NCBI GenBank assembly: GCA_030849075.1
Contig: JASAOO010003236.1
Span: forward strand, 1 to 31,108
Length of the DNA: 31,108 nucleotides
Reading direction: 5' to 3'
From: Zelonia costaricensis
Taxonomy: Eukaryota; Euglenozoa; Kinetoplastea; Trypanosomatida; Trypanosomatidae
Shown: piece by piece, positions 10,201-20,200 of the stretch
How positions within the stretch are numbered: position 1 is the stretch's first letter
Layout: every line of letters begins with the position of its first letter
The notes under the pieces: generated by a model
The model's input: only the letters and a program-made list of their open reading frames with translations
Databases searched by the model: none
Told to the model about the DNA's origin: nothing
Position numbers and translations under genes: made by a program

Positions 10201-13181
10201 CACACGGCGCGCAGCACGGAGCGGGCGTTCACCGGGGTCGAGGCGGCGGCACGCAGGCGACGCACCACGAACGACAGCGGCAGCTCCGTGTAGAGCGTCG
10301 CCGTCTCCTCCTCCGTCAACTCCCCCGCCGCGTGATCGCTGAGCACCTCGTCGCGACGCAGACGGGCCCACGGCGTGAGCAGGGCGTGGCCGGCCCCGTC
10401 TAGCCCCGCGTCCGCAGCCGGCGATGTCGTCAGCGAGCCCATCACGGCGTCGTCGACAGCACCGCCCCCGCCCGCGCTGCGCCCGGCCAAGGCGGAGGCT
10501 GGGCCACCCGCGCGGCTCCAGGGCTGCCCCCACCCAGACGGCCGGCCCTCCCCGTCCTCCCCGGTCAGCGCGCCGGTAGACTGCGGCAGGGCCCGCGGGT
10601 CGCTGTCGTCGCTGGTGAGGGGCACGAGCTCACGCAGGTCCCAGCGGCACATCATGTGGTCGAGGGAGGCGCTGCACAGCTGCGCCCCCTGCCGCGTCAG
10701 GCCCGTGACCGCGGCGGTGTGGTAGAGGAAGGTGGCGCGGTACGTCTCCACGCCGTCCACGCCGCGGCCTCCGCCGGCAGTCGCGGTCGTGGCAATGCTG
10801 CCGGTGCCGGTGATGGTGTTGGAGGTAGTGTTGTGGGCCGCAGCAGCAGCAGCAGGAGCAGCAGCGGCCGTCACGACAGGCAGACCAGCCGCGTAGGCGC
10901 CAAGCGGGAGGGAGCTGCTGCGCGGCCGTGCTGCGCCGTACCCCTCTGCCCCCACGTAAGGAATGGCCTCCGTGTCCCACACGTACAGCTCCCCGCGGGC
11001 ACCGCCAACAAACAGGTAGGCGCCGCAGGCCAGCAAACAGCGAGCCCCGCTGCGGCCCTGCAGGAGCATGTCCGGGTTGCAGATCTCCTTGAGCAGTACC
11101 GTGTGCTGACTCCACTGCGTCGCCCACAGCCGCACCACCCCGTCGTCCGTGGCGGTGGCCAGTGACTGGGTGGCGTCGTCGAGCTGCGCGATGTCCCACA
11201 CCGCGCCGCCGCCCACGGCGCTGCCACTGCCCCGCTCGAGCGCGTCCCCGCTGACGCTGAGGATGCTGGCGCTGACGGGGCCGCCGGCTGTGCCGCCGCC
11301 GCCACCGCTGCCACTAAATTCGGCGTCGTCCCCCTCCGCCCCAGCCCCGTTCAGCTCGACGCGGCGGCGCCAGTCTCGCGCACCAGCCTCTCCCGCGGCG
11401 GCGGCGGCGGTGGCGGGGGAGGGCACGGCCGCCACGCTGCTCAGGCACCGCAGCGTCTGGGCGTTCCACACCTTGAAGAGGCCGTCGCTGCCGCCCGTCG
11501 CGATGTACTTGGCAGGCCGCAGACTCACGACAACGTTCACAGGGCCGTGGTGGCCGCGGTAGACGTGCACGCACACCCCTGTCAGCGCACGCCACTGCCG
11601 CACCGTGCCGTCGTCGCTGCCGGTGAAGAGGTTGAGACCGACATCGGGCATCCACAGCGTCGCCAGGGCCGTGATGAGACCCCGATGGCCCTCCAGCACC
11701 GTGGTGTTCTGCAGCGTCCGCATGTCCCACAGCCGGGCCGTGTGGTCGGCGCTGCCCGACAGCAGCAGCGACGAGTGCGGCAGCGTCAGCAGCGACAGCA
11801 CCGTCGCCTGGTGCCCGCTCAGCCCGCACAGCCGCCGCCCAATGCGGCTATCCCACACCTCAATCACACCGGACGGGTCGCCGCCGGTGAAGAGCTCGCC
11901 CGTCGGGGCCGACGCCACGGCACACACCCGCGCCCGCGAGCGCCATGACATGACGGGCCGCCGCGACTGCGGGCCGCCAGAGCTGCGCTGAGCCGCCACG
12001 GCCGCCGCTGCAGCCGCCGCCACCGTCGCCAGCGGCGTGTTGGAGGCCCGGTCAACGCTGCGCCGGCGCCACCGCGCGCGCCGCAGCCCACCCACGAGCC
12101 CAGCATCGCCGCCACTCGACCGTGACGTCGTCAGGCCGGCCTTGTCTGATGCCGGCGATACGGCCGAGGAAGCCCGCGGCGACGACAGAAGGGGCGGCGC
12201 GGACTGCCCAAACTCGCGCCGATCACCGCGGCTCCGCGACGGTGCGCCGTGAGGGGCGGACGGGGAAGCGGACGGCGACGGCGACCCCCGCCGCGGAGGT
12301 GCGGTGGCGGCCGCCGTCGAGGCATTCGCTGAGTGCGTGCGTGGGTGCCGCGCGTCCCGCTGCTGCTGCGACTCCGCCTCCACCGTCTGCGGCGTGGCTG
12401 GTCGCACCGCCACCGCGGCATCGCTGTTGTTGTGGCTGCCGTTGTGCTCGGCGCTGGTGCTGCCGCTGTGGCTGCCCAGACCTCCTGTGAAAGGGCGGAG
12501 GCTGTCAGCGCCGCGGAGCCCCCACTTCGCCGGGGAGCTCCGCGCGCGGTGGCTCGGGTGCGGGCGTGAAAGCGGGTGCTGAGAGGGGGTGGTGTCGCTG
12601 CTGCGGTGCAGGCCCGCAGTACGGGAGGAGGCGGAGGCCGAGGCGGACGAGAAGGATGCGGCCGAGGCGCCGCGCCCGTCCTCGTCACTCTCCATGCCGC
12701 TGCGGCTGCGGTTGTTGCCGGACAAGCTCGCACCCGACACGGACGGCGCCACCGTGGACGCTCGCGGGCCGGAGCTGCGGTACATGGCTTGCGAGAGGAA
12801 GCTGCCGCGGCCGTTGCTGCCGCTGCTGAGCACGGACAGACGCGTCGAGCCCCGCCAGCGGGCCACGCCGAAGTCGCGTGTGGAGCCGGGGTTTGACGCG
12901 CTGCTACCGCGCCGGCTACTATAGCTGTCTTGGAAGGGGACGAGACGACCAGCGCTGTGGGAGCGCCGCTCAACGTTCGACGGAGCCGAGCCGCTGCGCC
13001 TAGGTGCGGCGGTACGCGACGGGGTGCGCCGCGCGGGCTGCACCGCGGAAAGGCTGTGCGACGTCGACGCGGACCCGCCACTGGTGTCGCTGCAAGTGCT
13101 GTTGCGGCTGGTGCTGTTCGCGCTGGACGCCGGCGCCGCATCTGAACGACGACGACGCCGCGGGGATCGACGCGGCTGCAT
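7269..13181 (-). CDS. WD40 propeller-polycystin (PKD2/TRPP-like) channel fusion
   Basis: A 1970-residue protein. Residues 1-405 are a basic, serine-rich, probably disordered tail. Residues 410-850 contain seven WD40-type repeats, with blade ends such as EVWDS (441), RLWDM (483), VRQWR (527), FKVWN (569), VRLWA (683), LYVWD (732) and CRWDLR (845): enough for one propeller. Residues 985-1560 look like a polycystin channel: first helix 990-1011, a 285-residue extracytosolic loop with cysteines and N-glycosylation sequons (the polycystin/TOP position), helices near 1298-1328, 1335-1362 and 1425-1445, a basic S4-S5 stretch (1450-1461), S5 1462-1485, pore segment 1491-1511 and S6 1530-1552 ending AIVSERFE. 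The C-terminal tail (1553-1970) is low-complexity apart from a helical end (1885-1965). By family it should be a non-selective or calcium-permeable cation channel, possibly flagellar. Start: first ATG, 27 bases after a strong splice acceptor; the frame upstream runs through CA repeats. Ion selectivity and location are unknown. Confidence 0.85.
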   Translation of the reverse strand: MQPRRSPRRRRRSDAAPASSANSTSRNSTCSDTSGGSASTSHSLSAVQPARRTPSRTAAPRRSGSAPSNVERRSHSAGRLVPFQDSYSSRRGSSASNPGSTRDFGVARWRGSTRLSVLSSGSNGRGSFLSQAMYRSSGPRASTVAPSVSGASLSGNNRSRSGMESDEDGRGASAASFSSASASASSRTAGLHRSSDTTPSQHPLSRPHPSHRARSSPAKWGLRGADSLRPFTGGLGSHSGSTSAEHNGSHNNSDAAVAVRPATPQTVEAESQQQRDARHPRTHSANASTAAATAPPRRGSPSPSASPSAPHGAPSRSRGDRREFGQSAPPLLSSPRASSAVSPASDKAGLTTSRSSGGDAGLVGGLRRARWRRRSVDRASNTPLATVAAAAAAAVAAQRSSGGPQSRRPVMSWRSRARVCAVASAPTGELFTGGDPSGVIEVWDSRIGRRLCGLSGHQATVLSLLTLPHSSLLLSGSADHTARLWDMRTLQNTTVLEGHRGLITALATLWMPDVGLNLFTGSDDGTVRQWRALTGVCVHVYRGHHGPVNVVVSLRPAKYIATGGSDGLFKVWNAQTLRCLSSVAAVPSPATAAAAAGEAGARDWRRRVELNGAGAEGDDAEFSGSGGGGGTAGGPVSASILSVSGDALERGSGSAVGGGAVWDIAQLDDATQSLATATDDGVVRLWATQWSQHTVLLKEICNPDMLLQGRSGARCLLACGAYLFVGGARGELYVWDTEAIPYVGAEGYGAARPRSSSLPLGAYAAGLPVVTAAAAPAAAAAAHNTTSNTITGTGSIATTATAGGGRGVDGVETYRATFLYHTAAVTGLTRQGAQLCSASLDHMMCRWDLRELVPLTSDDSDPRALPQSTGALTGEDGEGRPSGWGQPWSRAGGPASALAGRSAGGGGAVDDAVMGSLTTSPAADAGLDGAGHALLTPWARLRRDEVLSDHAAGELTEEETATLYTELPLSFVVRRLRAAASTPVNARSVLRAVCAAAFTAFLTLFFSLGLAPVSLHSIDVAATTFAVTANHPLPGFARPHTFRSITNVADFAAWMRLLFDQLHNAQAPVEVELVPDAAAAATDSAAAHTLVGDVAAMPGGVVLLTRMRMRVRQVHNRSCTWNRHLVRPANATASGGGGDGGPPCYGPLRANTEATSPMCFDFAAPPASAGSDSEGVSSSGATSVRGCVPYMTSGAGIAFTGVAGHYDSAGYTVDLPIDVLNDKAANMEAALATLSQISSVLFDPLRTRLIDVLLYGYHVHSQTLARLHYTLEIPVSGAWLATTDMRSFSRYNPDGNSSAYLIPACVAILLALLLVELGFVVYDAIVAYYVEELLEFFLSGTVLLEVATTVSGLVLVGFSIRWIALSRTHEVTSLVQFAMAALTATTPSVIPGTENPTIPSLSAPPVVRTVLSQLNSVELAFHALSNAASVHCVLFFAEVTVLSSHWFPFLQIMRVVVREIRVPIVVGLVLLVLGVTGTAIAFHCLFGSTHATFGSVSNAFVQLLLYVGGVIPLPYGVGPPLSDDREVTARFLVIIVNYVVRALFYVYVVAIVSERFEAASRTTPSIPARVLLAKWWSDVQQQVALIRQRTSLKPSSAVAAAPATASAAPSKRALSQSSAPDSPVKSAPVTASLESADGAAADPAPVLTSSIGSDTSNGSGKAEAAAAAAVSAPRAALGMGQHRSVLIEHLWRRLQLLQHDHDHAQPQPQQRQWDVNRRTMTGGAGHGGDINIISGRDGAVRRGGLPSLRSWSGRGSRRGSASDVGSDELPRHRHSRTASTELASSPNLMTVLGSGGLVDAGRGGADGNGGCGGGHAQARGRRESRDSTSVSFAGTFSIAFPAAASPTEDAAGRTGDAATGAAALVEPRVRQTDLLLLVPEPARTPFARSVIRLAWNTLTWMYHYEQQHHRTQNPAEQERRRRLEYGIQRVQERLTPLYAVVRRTQARMTDHEARLRPLARAVAAVSADAR

Positions 13182-13208
13182 TGGTGTTGTGTTGTTCGTC
13201 GTTGGGCA

Positions 13209-13229
13209 CTGTGAGGAGGGGGGGGGGTG
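13209..13229 (-). promoter_or_regulatory. Candidate trans-splice acceptor of the WD40-channel gene
   Basis: On the minus strand a C-rich pyrimidine tract (13228-13212) is followed immediately by CACAG, with AG at 13210-13209. The 5' UTR would be 27 bases, with no upstream ATG. A second possible acceptor, AG at 14170-14169 below the U-run, would give a 5' UTR of nearly 1 kb. Confidence 0.6.
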
Positions 13230-13626
13230 ATAAGGGGACGCGCTGCGGCGGGGAGAGCCGCCGCCCCTCTTTCCCTCTCTACGCTGGAGCCAACACAACG
13301 ACTGGGATGGGGTGGTAGACGCCGGCCAATGGAGAAGCAGAAAGCGATCAAGCGTCAACTCCACCGAGCAAGAAAAGAAGGACAGACGAGAAGTTGGGGA
13401 GGGGCACTTACGGTTGAGTCGCGGTTGCAGTTCAACGTTCCGTGATGTGCGCACACACACGGGCCCGCTCTTCACACCCGCAGACGCAGGCGTAAAAGAA
13501 AAACAGGAGAGAAAGACGAGGTGCCGAAGTGGAGCAGAGTGAAAGCAGGAAGCAGCCAAAACGCGACGCACCGGCCTTCGCTGGTGCCGCGCAGCGTGAC
13601 GAGGTCGCTGGTGGGTGACGATCGAT

Positions 13627-13636
13627 GTTGTTGTTG

Positions 13637-13669
<33 letters not shown>

Positions 13670-13690
13670 TGTGCGTGTGTGTGTGTGTGC
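13627..13690. repeat. TTG/TG compound microsatellite
   Basis: A short TTG repeat runs into a long TG repeat with CTG and CG interruptions; the longest microsatellite in the window. It lies in the intergenic region between the hydrolase and channel genes and reads as CA on the transcribed strand. Confidence 0.92.
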
Positions 13691-14189
13691 TTGTAAAGGC
13701 GACCCTCAAAGGCAGTGTCCGTCGGCGGTGAGGGCGCTCGCAGCGGTTCGGCTTTGCTGCTGCCCCCGGTCCCCCGTCACAACGCCGACACACAACAAAC
13801 GCAACACGCAAGAGGGGAAAGCGTGCATTCGCAGAGAAGTGTTCAGGAGGTCATCGCGTAGCATAAGGGAACACACCACAAAGGCGGCCAAACTGCGGCA
13901 CCGCGACGGGTGTGGTTCACGACAGTGTGCGGGGCGAGGAAGCCGGCGCGTACGACGCGCCCTCCCCCCCTTGTCTCTCCCTCCTGAACGGCAGCATCGC
14001 CGCGTGCTCGACGGCTCAGGGGGGGGGGGCGGCGTTCCGAATCTTCGCTTTCTTGGTCAGTGGAGGCTTGAGAGGGCGATGACGCTTGTCGGGAGTTCCG
14101 GCGCGCACGGTGACGGCGCGCGCGCGCGGCGCAGACACGGAGGTGAAGGGGCGAAACCAATCCGCTCCCTCCCCCCACCCCACACCGCC

Positions 14190-14205
14190 AAAAAAAAAAA
14201 AAAAA
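14190..14205 (-). repeat. 16-base homopolymer (A on +, U in transcript)
   Basis: A run of sixteen A on the displayed strand, 79 bases beyond the hydrolase stop codon. In the transcript it is a U run. Such tracts serve as the polypyrimidine signal for splicing and the linked upstream polyadenylation in trypanosomatids, or as a U-rich 3' UTR element. The role is inferred from position only. Confidence 0.7.
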
Positions 14206-14283
14206 CAAAGAACGGGCACGCAGGGGCAGGCACGAGCGCGCAGCCCGCCACTGCCCCACGCCTCCTCCCACCTCGAGTGTACA

Positions 14284-17200
14284 TCACGCGGGGTTGGCAG
14301 GGGAAAGCGAGGCTGGCGGCGGCGCGGGCGTGGCGGCGGAGAGGACGACCTTCTCGACATACTCGAAGATCAGCCGCTCCAGCCACGTCGTGCCCTCCAT
14401 GCGCACCTGCCAGTGCGACGGCACCACCGGCGACGCGCCGACGCGGCCGCTGCGGCGGCCACCCGCCGCGGCAGCGCCCCGCCCCTTCAAAGCGTGCACA
14501 TCGTTGACAGGCAACCACTCCACGATACCGCCGCCCAGCACTCCCGCGCCAAGCTCGCCACCGGACGCGTTGCTGGAGCTCGAGGCGGGGCAGGAGCTGG
14601 AGCGGGTGGTGAAGGAGGGGTCGGTGGAGGACGTGCGCGAAGAGGGAGAGGAGGAGAAGCGCGTCGAGGCGCCCTCACCCGCCGCGCCGCCCGCCGCCGC
14701 CGCCCCGTCCATTCCCCGAGCAGGCGAACCCGTCTTGTCGGCCGAGAGCGCCGCGACAACCAGCAGCGGCGTCTGGCGGTTGGCCGCGAACGTCAGCGAG
14801 GCGTGCGGAGGGGCGGCGGCCGGTGGGTGGGCCGGCGGCATCGATGACGTCGCCAGGGGCTGCCACGGCGGCGATGCCGGCTTGCCCTTCTCGCGTGACA
14901 TCCCGGCGCTGCGGTCGCCCACCGACTCGGCCCAGTGGCGGGCATCGACCTCGCGCGTCGCCGTGGCCTCGTCGTCTGCCGCGCCGCGGCGGCGCTCACG
15001 ACGGCGGTGCTGCCGCGGTGCCTCCTCCTCAGACCCATCATCACTGTCGTCTCCATCGGCCCCGTCATCGCCGTCCTGCCAGTACTGCGTCACGACAAGG
15101 CGAGGCCGCCGCCACACCGCCGCCGCGCCCTCCATGAACACAGCGTGGCTGCCGCGCCGGGTCAGCACCGTCGTGATCCAGGGGTTGGCTTGCAGCAGCG
15201 AAAAGGGCAGTGTCGCGGTTGGCGCCACAGGGTCGTCGCGGGCGTGCACGAGGAGCGTCGGCACGCGGATGCGCTGGATCAGCGCGGCGTGCTGGGCCGA
15301 GCGCACCCGCAACTCGACCAGCGCGGCGGCCTGCGACGACAGCGCGGGGGTGCGGACGGAGGCGAGGGGCGGGTACGGGGTGGGCGGCGGCGTCGGCGAG
15401 CCGGCGGGGGCGGCGGCAGCGGCCGGGGGTGATGCTCGGAGCAGCGGGTATGCGTCGTAGTGGTACACCGACGACGCGGCGGATGTGGTGGCGACGGCGT
15501 GCGACGCCGGCGACGGCGCGGACGTGACACTGTGCGACAAGGCGCTGGCGCTGGGCAGGGTGGGGGCGAAGGGGGAGAGCCGCAGCTGCGGCGCCGGCAA
15601 CATGGACGTCATTGCCGTAGTGGGGAGGTCCGCGTACGTGGCCGAGGCACTCACGTTCCGCCGCAGCTCGCCGCTCTCCGAGGCATCATCGTGAGCGGAG
15701 CCGGCGTCAACCGACGCCCTGCGTAAGCCGGCACCGACGGAGTTCTCTGGCGTCGGCGTCGCCGCGGAGGCGGCCGGAGGCGCTTCGCCGTCGCTGGAGG
15801 TGCCGCTGTACGCGCGCACAGGACCCGCAAGCGTGGCGGCGGGGCCGGCAGCCACCACCCCAGCCGCCGCCGCGGCGGCACCACTCTCTGCACTGTTGGC
15901 GGCGGGTGACGGGAGCGAAAACGCCGGCGCAGATGCCGCCATCGCCAGCGTACTCTGGTGGGGGCGGAGCAGGACGCCGCCGTCGGCACTCTCCGAAAGC
16001 CCTGCGGCCCCCTGCCGTGCAGCCGCCGCAGCGCCGCCGCCGCTGGTTGGCAGCCACGCGACCTGCCGCGCGTTGGGCGACACCACCTGCAACGTGCACG
16101 CGGCGATGACGTCCTCCGTGGACATGTGCGACCACGTGCGGTACAGCGGCGAGGCGGACAGTGACGCGGTGGTCGCTCCCAGCGGCGGCCGGTGGGCCGG
16201 CGAAGTTGTCGCCGCGAGCAGGCCTGCGCCGTCGGCGTCCACGCCGTGCGCCACCGTGAGGCGCCGACGTCCACCTCCAGCGGAGGCGCCACGCGGTCCA
16301 CTGGCACCCCCACCGCTGCTGCTGCTACTGCCCGCGGCCCCTCCAGTGAGGGATGCAGGGGTCGGTGCCACGTGCGTCGGGCCGGTGCCGTTGCCGATGT
16401 GCGTGGGCGGGTCGACAGATGGGGGCGGTGGAAGGTCGCGGACGGTGACGTTGGCCGTGTCGAGCCGTTGCTGCTGCTGCGCCTCCGTCATCATGGGCGA
16501 CTGCGCCAGCTCTTCCCAGTCCGTCGCCGTCTCCAGCCGCGGCAAGCCCCACAGCACCGGAGACCTCTCGTGGGGGCGGTCCTGCCGGACGAGGAGCGGC
16601 GAGGACGACGCCCACGTCACTGCGTGGTGTGGCACGTCGAGGCTCGAATGCGTGGCGGCTGCGGCAGGCGCCGCATCCCCGCTCCGCGCCGACGCCACCG
16701 ACACCTCTGCCGTGTTCACGGTGCGTGCAAACTTGGCCGGCGTCTCCACCCGCAGCCCGTGCTGCGGCAGCGGTGGATGCGGCGCGGCGAAGGACGACGC
16801 CGCCGTCGGGTGCGCCTTGGCCGCGGCCCCCGCCGCCGATACGGGCTCCGCCTCGACGCTCCACTCGCTCTCCTCGTCCGTGCGGCGCGAGGGTGGGGCA
16901 GAGAAGCTGTCCGCGGCGCTGGCGGACATGACGCCGTCTGCAGCGTTGCCACGCCAGCCCTGGCGCGCCGCGTAGTGCGCCGGTGCCTGCCGACGCATCA
17001 GCGGCGACGACGATCGCGCCTGCTGCTGTTGCGGCGACGGACGACGCACCCCGCGCTGGTGCCGCTGATGCGTCCACAAGATCGTAGCCCGGTCTAGCCC
17101 GCGCTGCGCACGGTTCACCTCCTCGCGCGCCTCGCGAAAGACCTGGAGAAGGTGGTAGAGGGAGTTGCACGGTGGCGGCACCGCCGCCGCCGATCTCGTC

Positions 17201-20200
17201 GTCTGGGCGGAGGCGAAGGCCCCCTCCGCGCGGTGGGCGCGGCGAGACCAGTCACAGACGCGCCCGCTCTTCGGCGATGCCGCCTGCTGCGGTGCGTGAT
17301 GGTGGCGGTGAAGCAGCAGCGCATCCGCGATCATCTCCATCCTCGTCATGAGCAGCAGCAAGCGCGCCGGCCCTGTGGTGAGGCGGGAAAGGATGCGGGG
17401 CATGTGGGGGGCCGCGTACATCTTCGCCGATCCCGGCGGCGGCGGCGACGCTGACGGCGACGACGTCGGCGGCGTCCGCGTCGCCCGTGAAGAGGCGAGC
17501 GGGCTGGCCGCGCTGCTGCTGACGATGCTGCCGGTGCCGGTCGTCATGATGGTTGTCGCGAAGGAGGTGCGGCGGGTCGTGCCAAGTGGCGATGGAGCCA
17601 TGCGGGGGGCGAGGGGGTGGCGGTGCTGATGCTGCTCCTTCAACATCATCGCCTCGGTGGGCTGCTGCGGCAGGAGCTGGAAGGCGGAGGAGAGGGTGTG
17701 TGACAGACAAACCACCCCATCCAGCCGTGGCGCCGCCACCGCCGCCTCCGCCGGGGCGGCTGGGGCTGGTGCGTGCGCGTGGTGCTGCTGCGTGATGGCC
17801 AGCTCCAGCAGCGGGCTCGCCGCCTCGGACCAGCCCACCGCGACGAGGTACACGGGCCTGCGTGAGGCGGGGGTGCTCGGCACCGGAGGCAGCGACGCGG
17901 ATGGCGCGGAGGGCTCACCGCTAGAGGCGGTGCTGAGTGGATTGCCACGCCGGCCCTCACGGACACCCCCTTCTGCGGTCGCCGCACCGCTGTTGGTGGT
18001 GGTGCCCGTGATCGACTCGAGCTGGGTGCGCAGCCGCTCCACAATACGCCGGAGGTCGCGCAGGGTCAGCGGCGGCATCGAGATGTCGTCTGGCTGCCCC
18101 GCCTCTGCGGCCGGCGCGCGCAGCTCCACGACGGGGACCGCCGCATACCACTCGGGGGCTGCGGGGCCCGTGTTCGGACCAGCACATTGCGGCCCCGCGG
18201 CGCCCTCGCTGCTCTCCCGACTGCTGCTCCTGCTCGCTCTGCGAGTGGTGGGGCTCACGGGAGAGTACGGGGCCTCGGCGGTGTTGGTGGGCGTCCTCGT
18301 CCCCTCCTCCTCCTCTTCGTCGCCCTTGCCGTTCCGCGTGGGCGTGGCAAGGCTGGACTGCCACTGCCCTGCGAGGGTCATCAGCTGGCAGACATGGCTC
18401 AGACGCGCCACGGCATGGGGGTAGAGGCCGCTGCCCTGCAGCAGGGACGGGCAGAGGAGCAGCACCACCACTGGCGCGGTGCTCGGCGATGGCACGGTTG
18501 GCCGCCGGCCGTGCAGCCAGTACACCCCGACAGTCTTCTCGCATGCCGCACTCGTGTTGGCGGATGCCGAGAACGGAACGTGCGTTGCCGTGGGCAGCGA
18601 TGCCGCCGCCGCCGCCGTCGCCGTGGTGGTGTTCGGCGAGCCGCTCGCCAGCCCGTGTGCGGTCACGGACACCGACGGCACCGTGAAGGAGTTCGTGGCG
18701 GTGGCGCTGGTGTATGCGTTCGCCTCGCCGGCCCCGGCGGGGGTGTCGGTGAGCAGGCGCTCGAAGGTGTGCTGCGTGTCGGCCACGTAGCCGTCGATGC
18801 GAGCGTGCACGGCGGCCTCGAGGCGGCGCAGGGGGTACAACAACGAACCGCCGCCGCGCTGCGCGGACACCGCTTGTGGTGGGGATGACGTCCGCGGCAG
18901 CGCCGCCGTGTCGGTGGAGCCGAGCACCAGGGCGTACACGACGCTCTGCAGTACGCGCAGGCAGAGGCGCATCGGCTGCACTAGCGCGGCCACCACGAAG
19001 GACATCGCGGTGCTCGCGCCGCCTCCATGCCCGGCCTCGTACGCCCGCCGCTGGACCACCAACCCCGGCGACGGCAGGCGCTCCCCCCTCTCCTGCACGA
19101 CGGAGTTGTCAGGGTCCAGCCTCGCCGAGCCCCAGCCGCGGCAGCACAGCAGCTCCGCGGCAATGCGAAGCAGTGGGTCGACGAGGGCGAGCAGCAGCTG
19201 CGCACGGGCGTGCACGGCGTACCACGGCGGCAAGAAGCCAAGCTGCCCGCGAAATGGCGGGCCGGGCGCCACCGCCACGTCGACGGAGCCAGACGGCTTC
19301 TGCGCGGCCAGAGGCTGGAACTGCACGGCACACCACGCCGGCACGGCACGCCGCATCTCCCCCTCTGCAGCCACGCCTGCCGCGTAGGCTCTCGCCAGGG
19401 CAGCGCGCCACGCAGCCGGCACGAGCCGCCCACGTCCCCACCGCCGCGCCGTCCCCACCACTGCGCGTGTGGCTGCCGCCACGTCGCCCTGCGGCACCGC
19501 CACCGCCGCACACACCGGGACGCCTTCGAAGAAGACGTCCGTCACGCAGGGCTGCAACGGCGCGCCACCACACGCACCAATGCCACCAGCACCGCTCAGC
19601 CGGCCGCTGAGGCTGTCGGACGCAGCGTGGAGGCGCGCGGGAGGGCGGGCGGTGGCGGCAGGTCGCAGTAGCGGCGTGCAGGCTAAGCTGCCCATCCCCG
19701 CCACCTCCGGCCCAGCGCCCCCTTCCCCGTTGACACTGACGGCGTTGAGGGAGAAGACGTCGCGCAGGCCGGCGTAGGCGCTCGCGGCCGCGCCACCTGC
19801 GGCGCGGAGCCCGCCACCGCCATCGTTCCCGGTGGCGGCCGTGCCGTTGCGTGGCATGGCGATCTCGGCGGGGGAGAGGGAGAGGGGGCGCTGCACGGTG
19901 GAGGCGGACGGCGTGGTGGCCATCGTGTAGTTCGACCACGACCCCTCCGAGTCCTCCTCCCCCTCCCACGCCGCCGCGGGTGGGGAGGGGCGCATCGGCA
20001 GGGCCGGCGAGCTCGAGCCGAGCATCCCGGCGCGGCGCGGCGCCGCCGCGGCAGGGCCGCTGTTGCCCCCATGACCGATCCCGCCACCGCCGCTGCTACT
20101 GCCGTCGAGCGGCGAGCGCATGCCACGGCCCGGGCTGCCGGGGCCGTGCCCGGGGGACGAGGACCACGTCAGGGAGCCGGGCATGTGCGGCCACAGCCGC

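Larger units (their letters stand above)
13182..14283. other. Intergenic region, hydrolase gene to WD40-channel gene
   Basis: Contains the 3' UTR of the hydrolase gene and the 5' UTR of the channel gene. Notable items are a 16-base A run (14190-14205; U run in the transcript), a TG microsatellite (13627-13690), and G runs at 13217-13227 and 14020-14029. Open frames crossing it encode Thr-His or proline/arginine-rich low-complexity sequence. No gene is supported. Confidence 0.7.

Noticed and set aside
8317..10533. Minus-strand open frame of 738 codons inside the WD40-channel gene
   Set aside because: Shifted-frame shadow (Arg/Ala/Gly/His-rich) of a gene whose own frame carries clear domains; caused by high GC.
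13182..13811. Upstream extension of the WD40-channel frame by 210 codons
   Set aside because: Runs through a microsatellite (Thr-His repeat) and across a strong splice acceptor at 13209; the ATG at 13181 is the first in the predicted mRNA.
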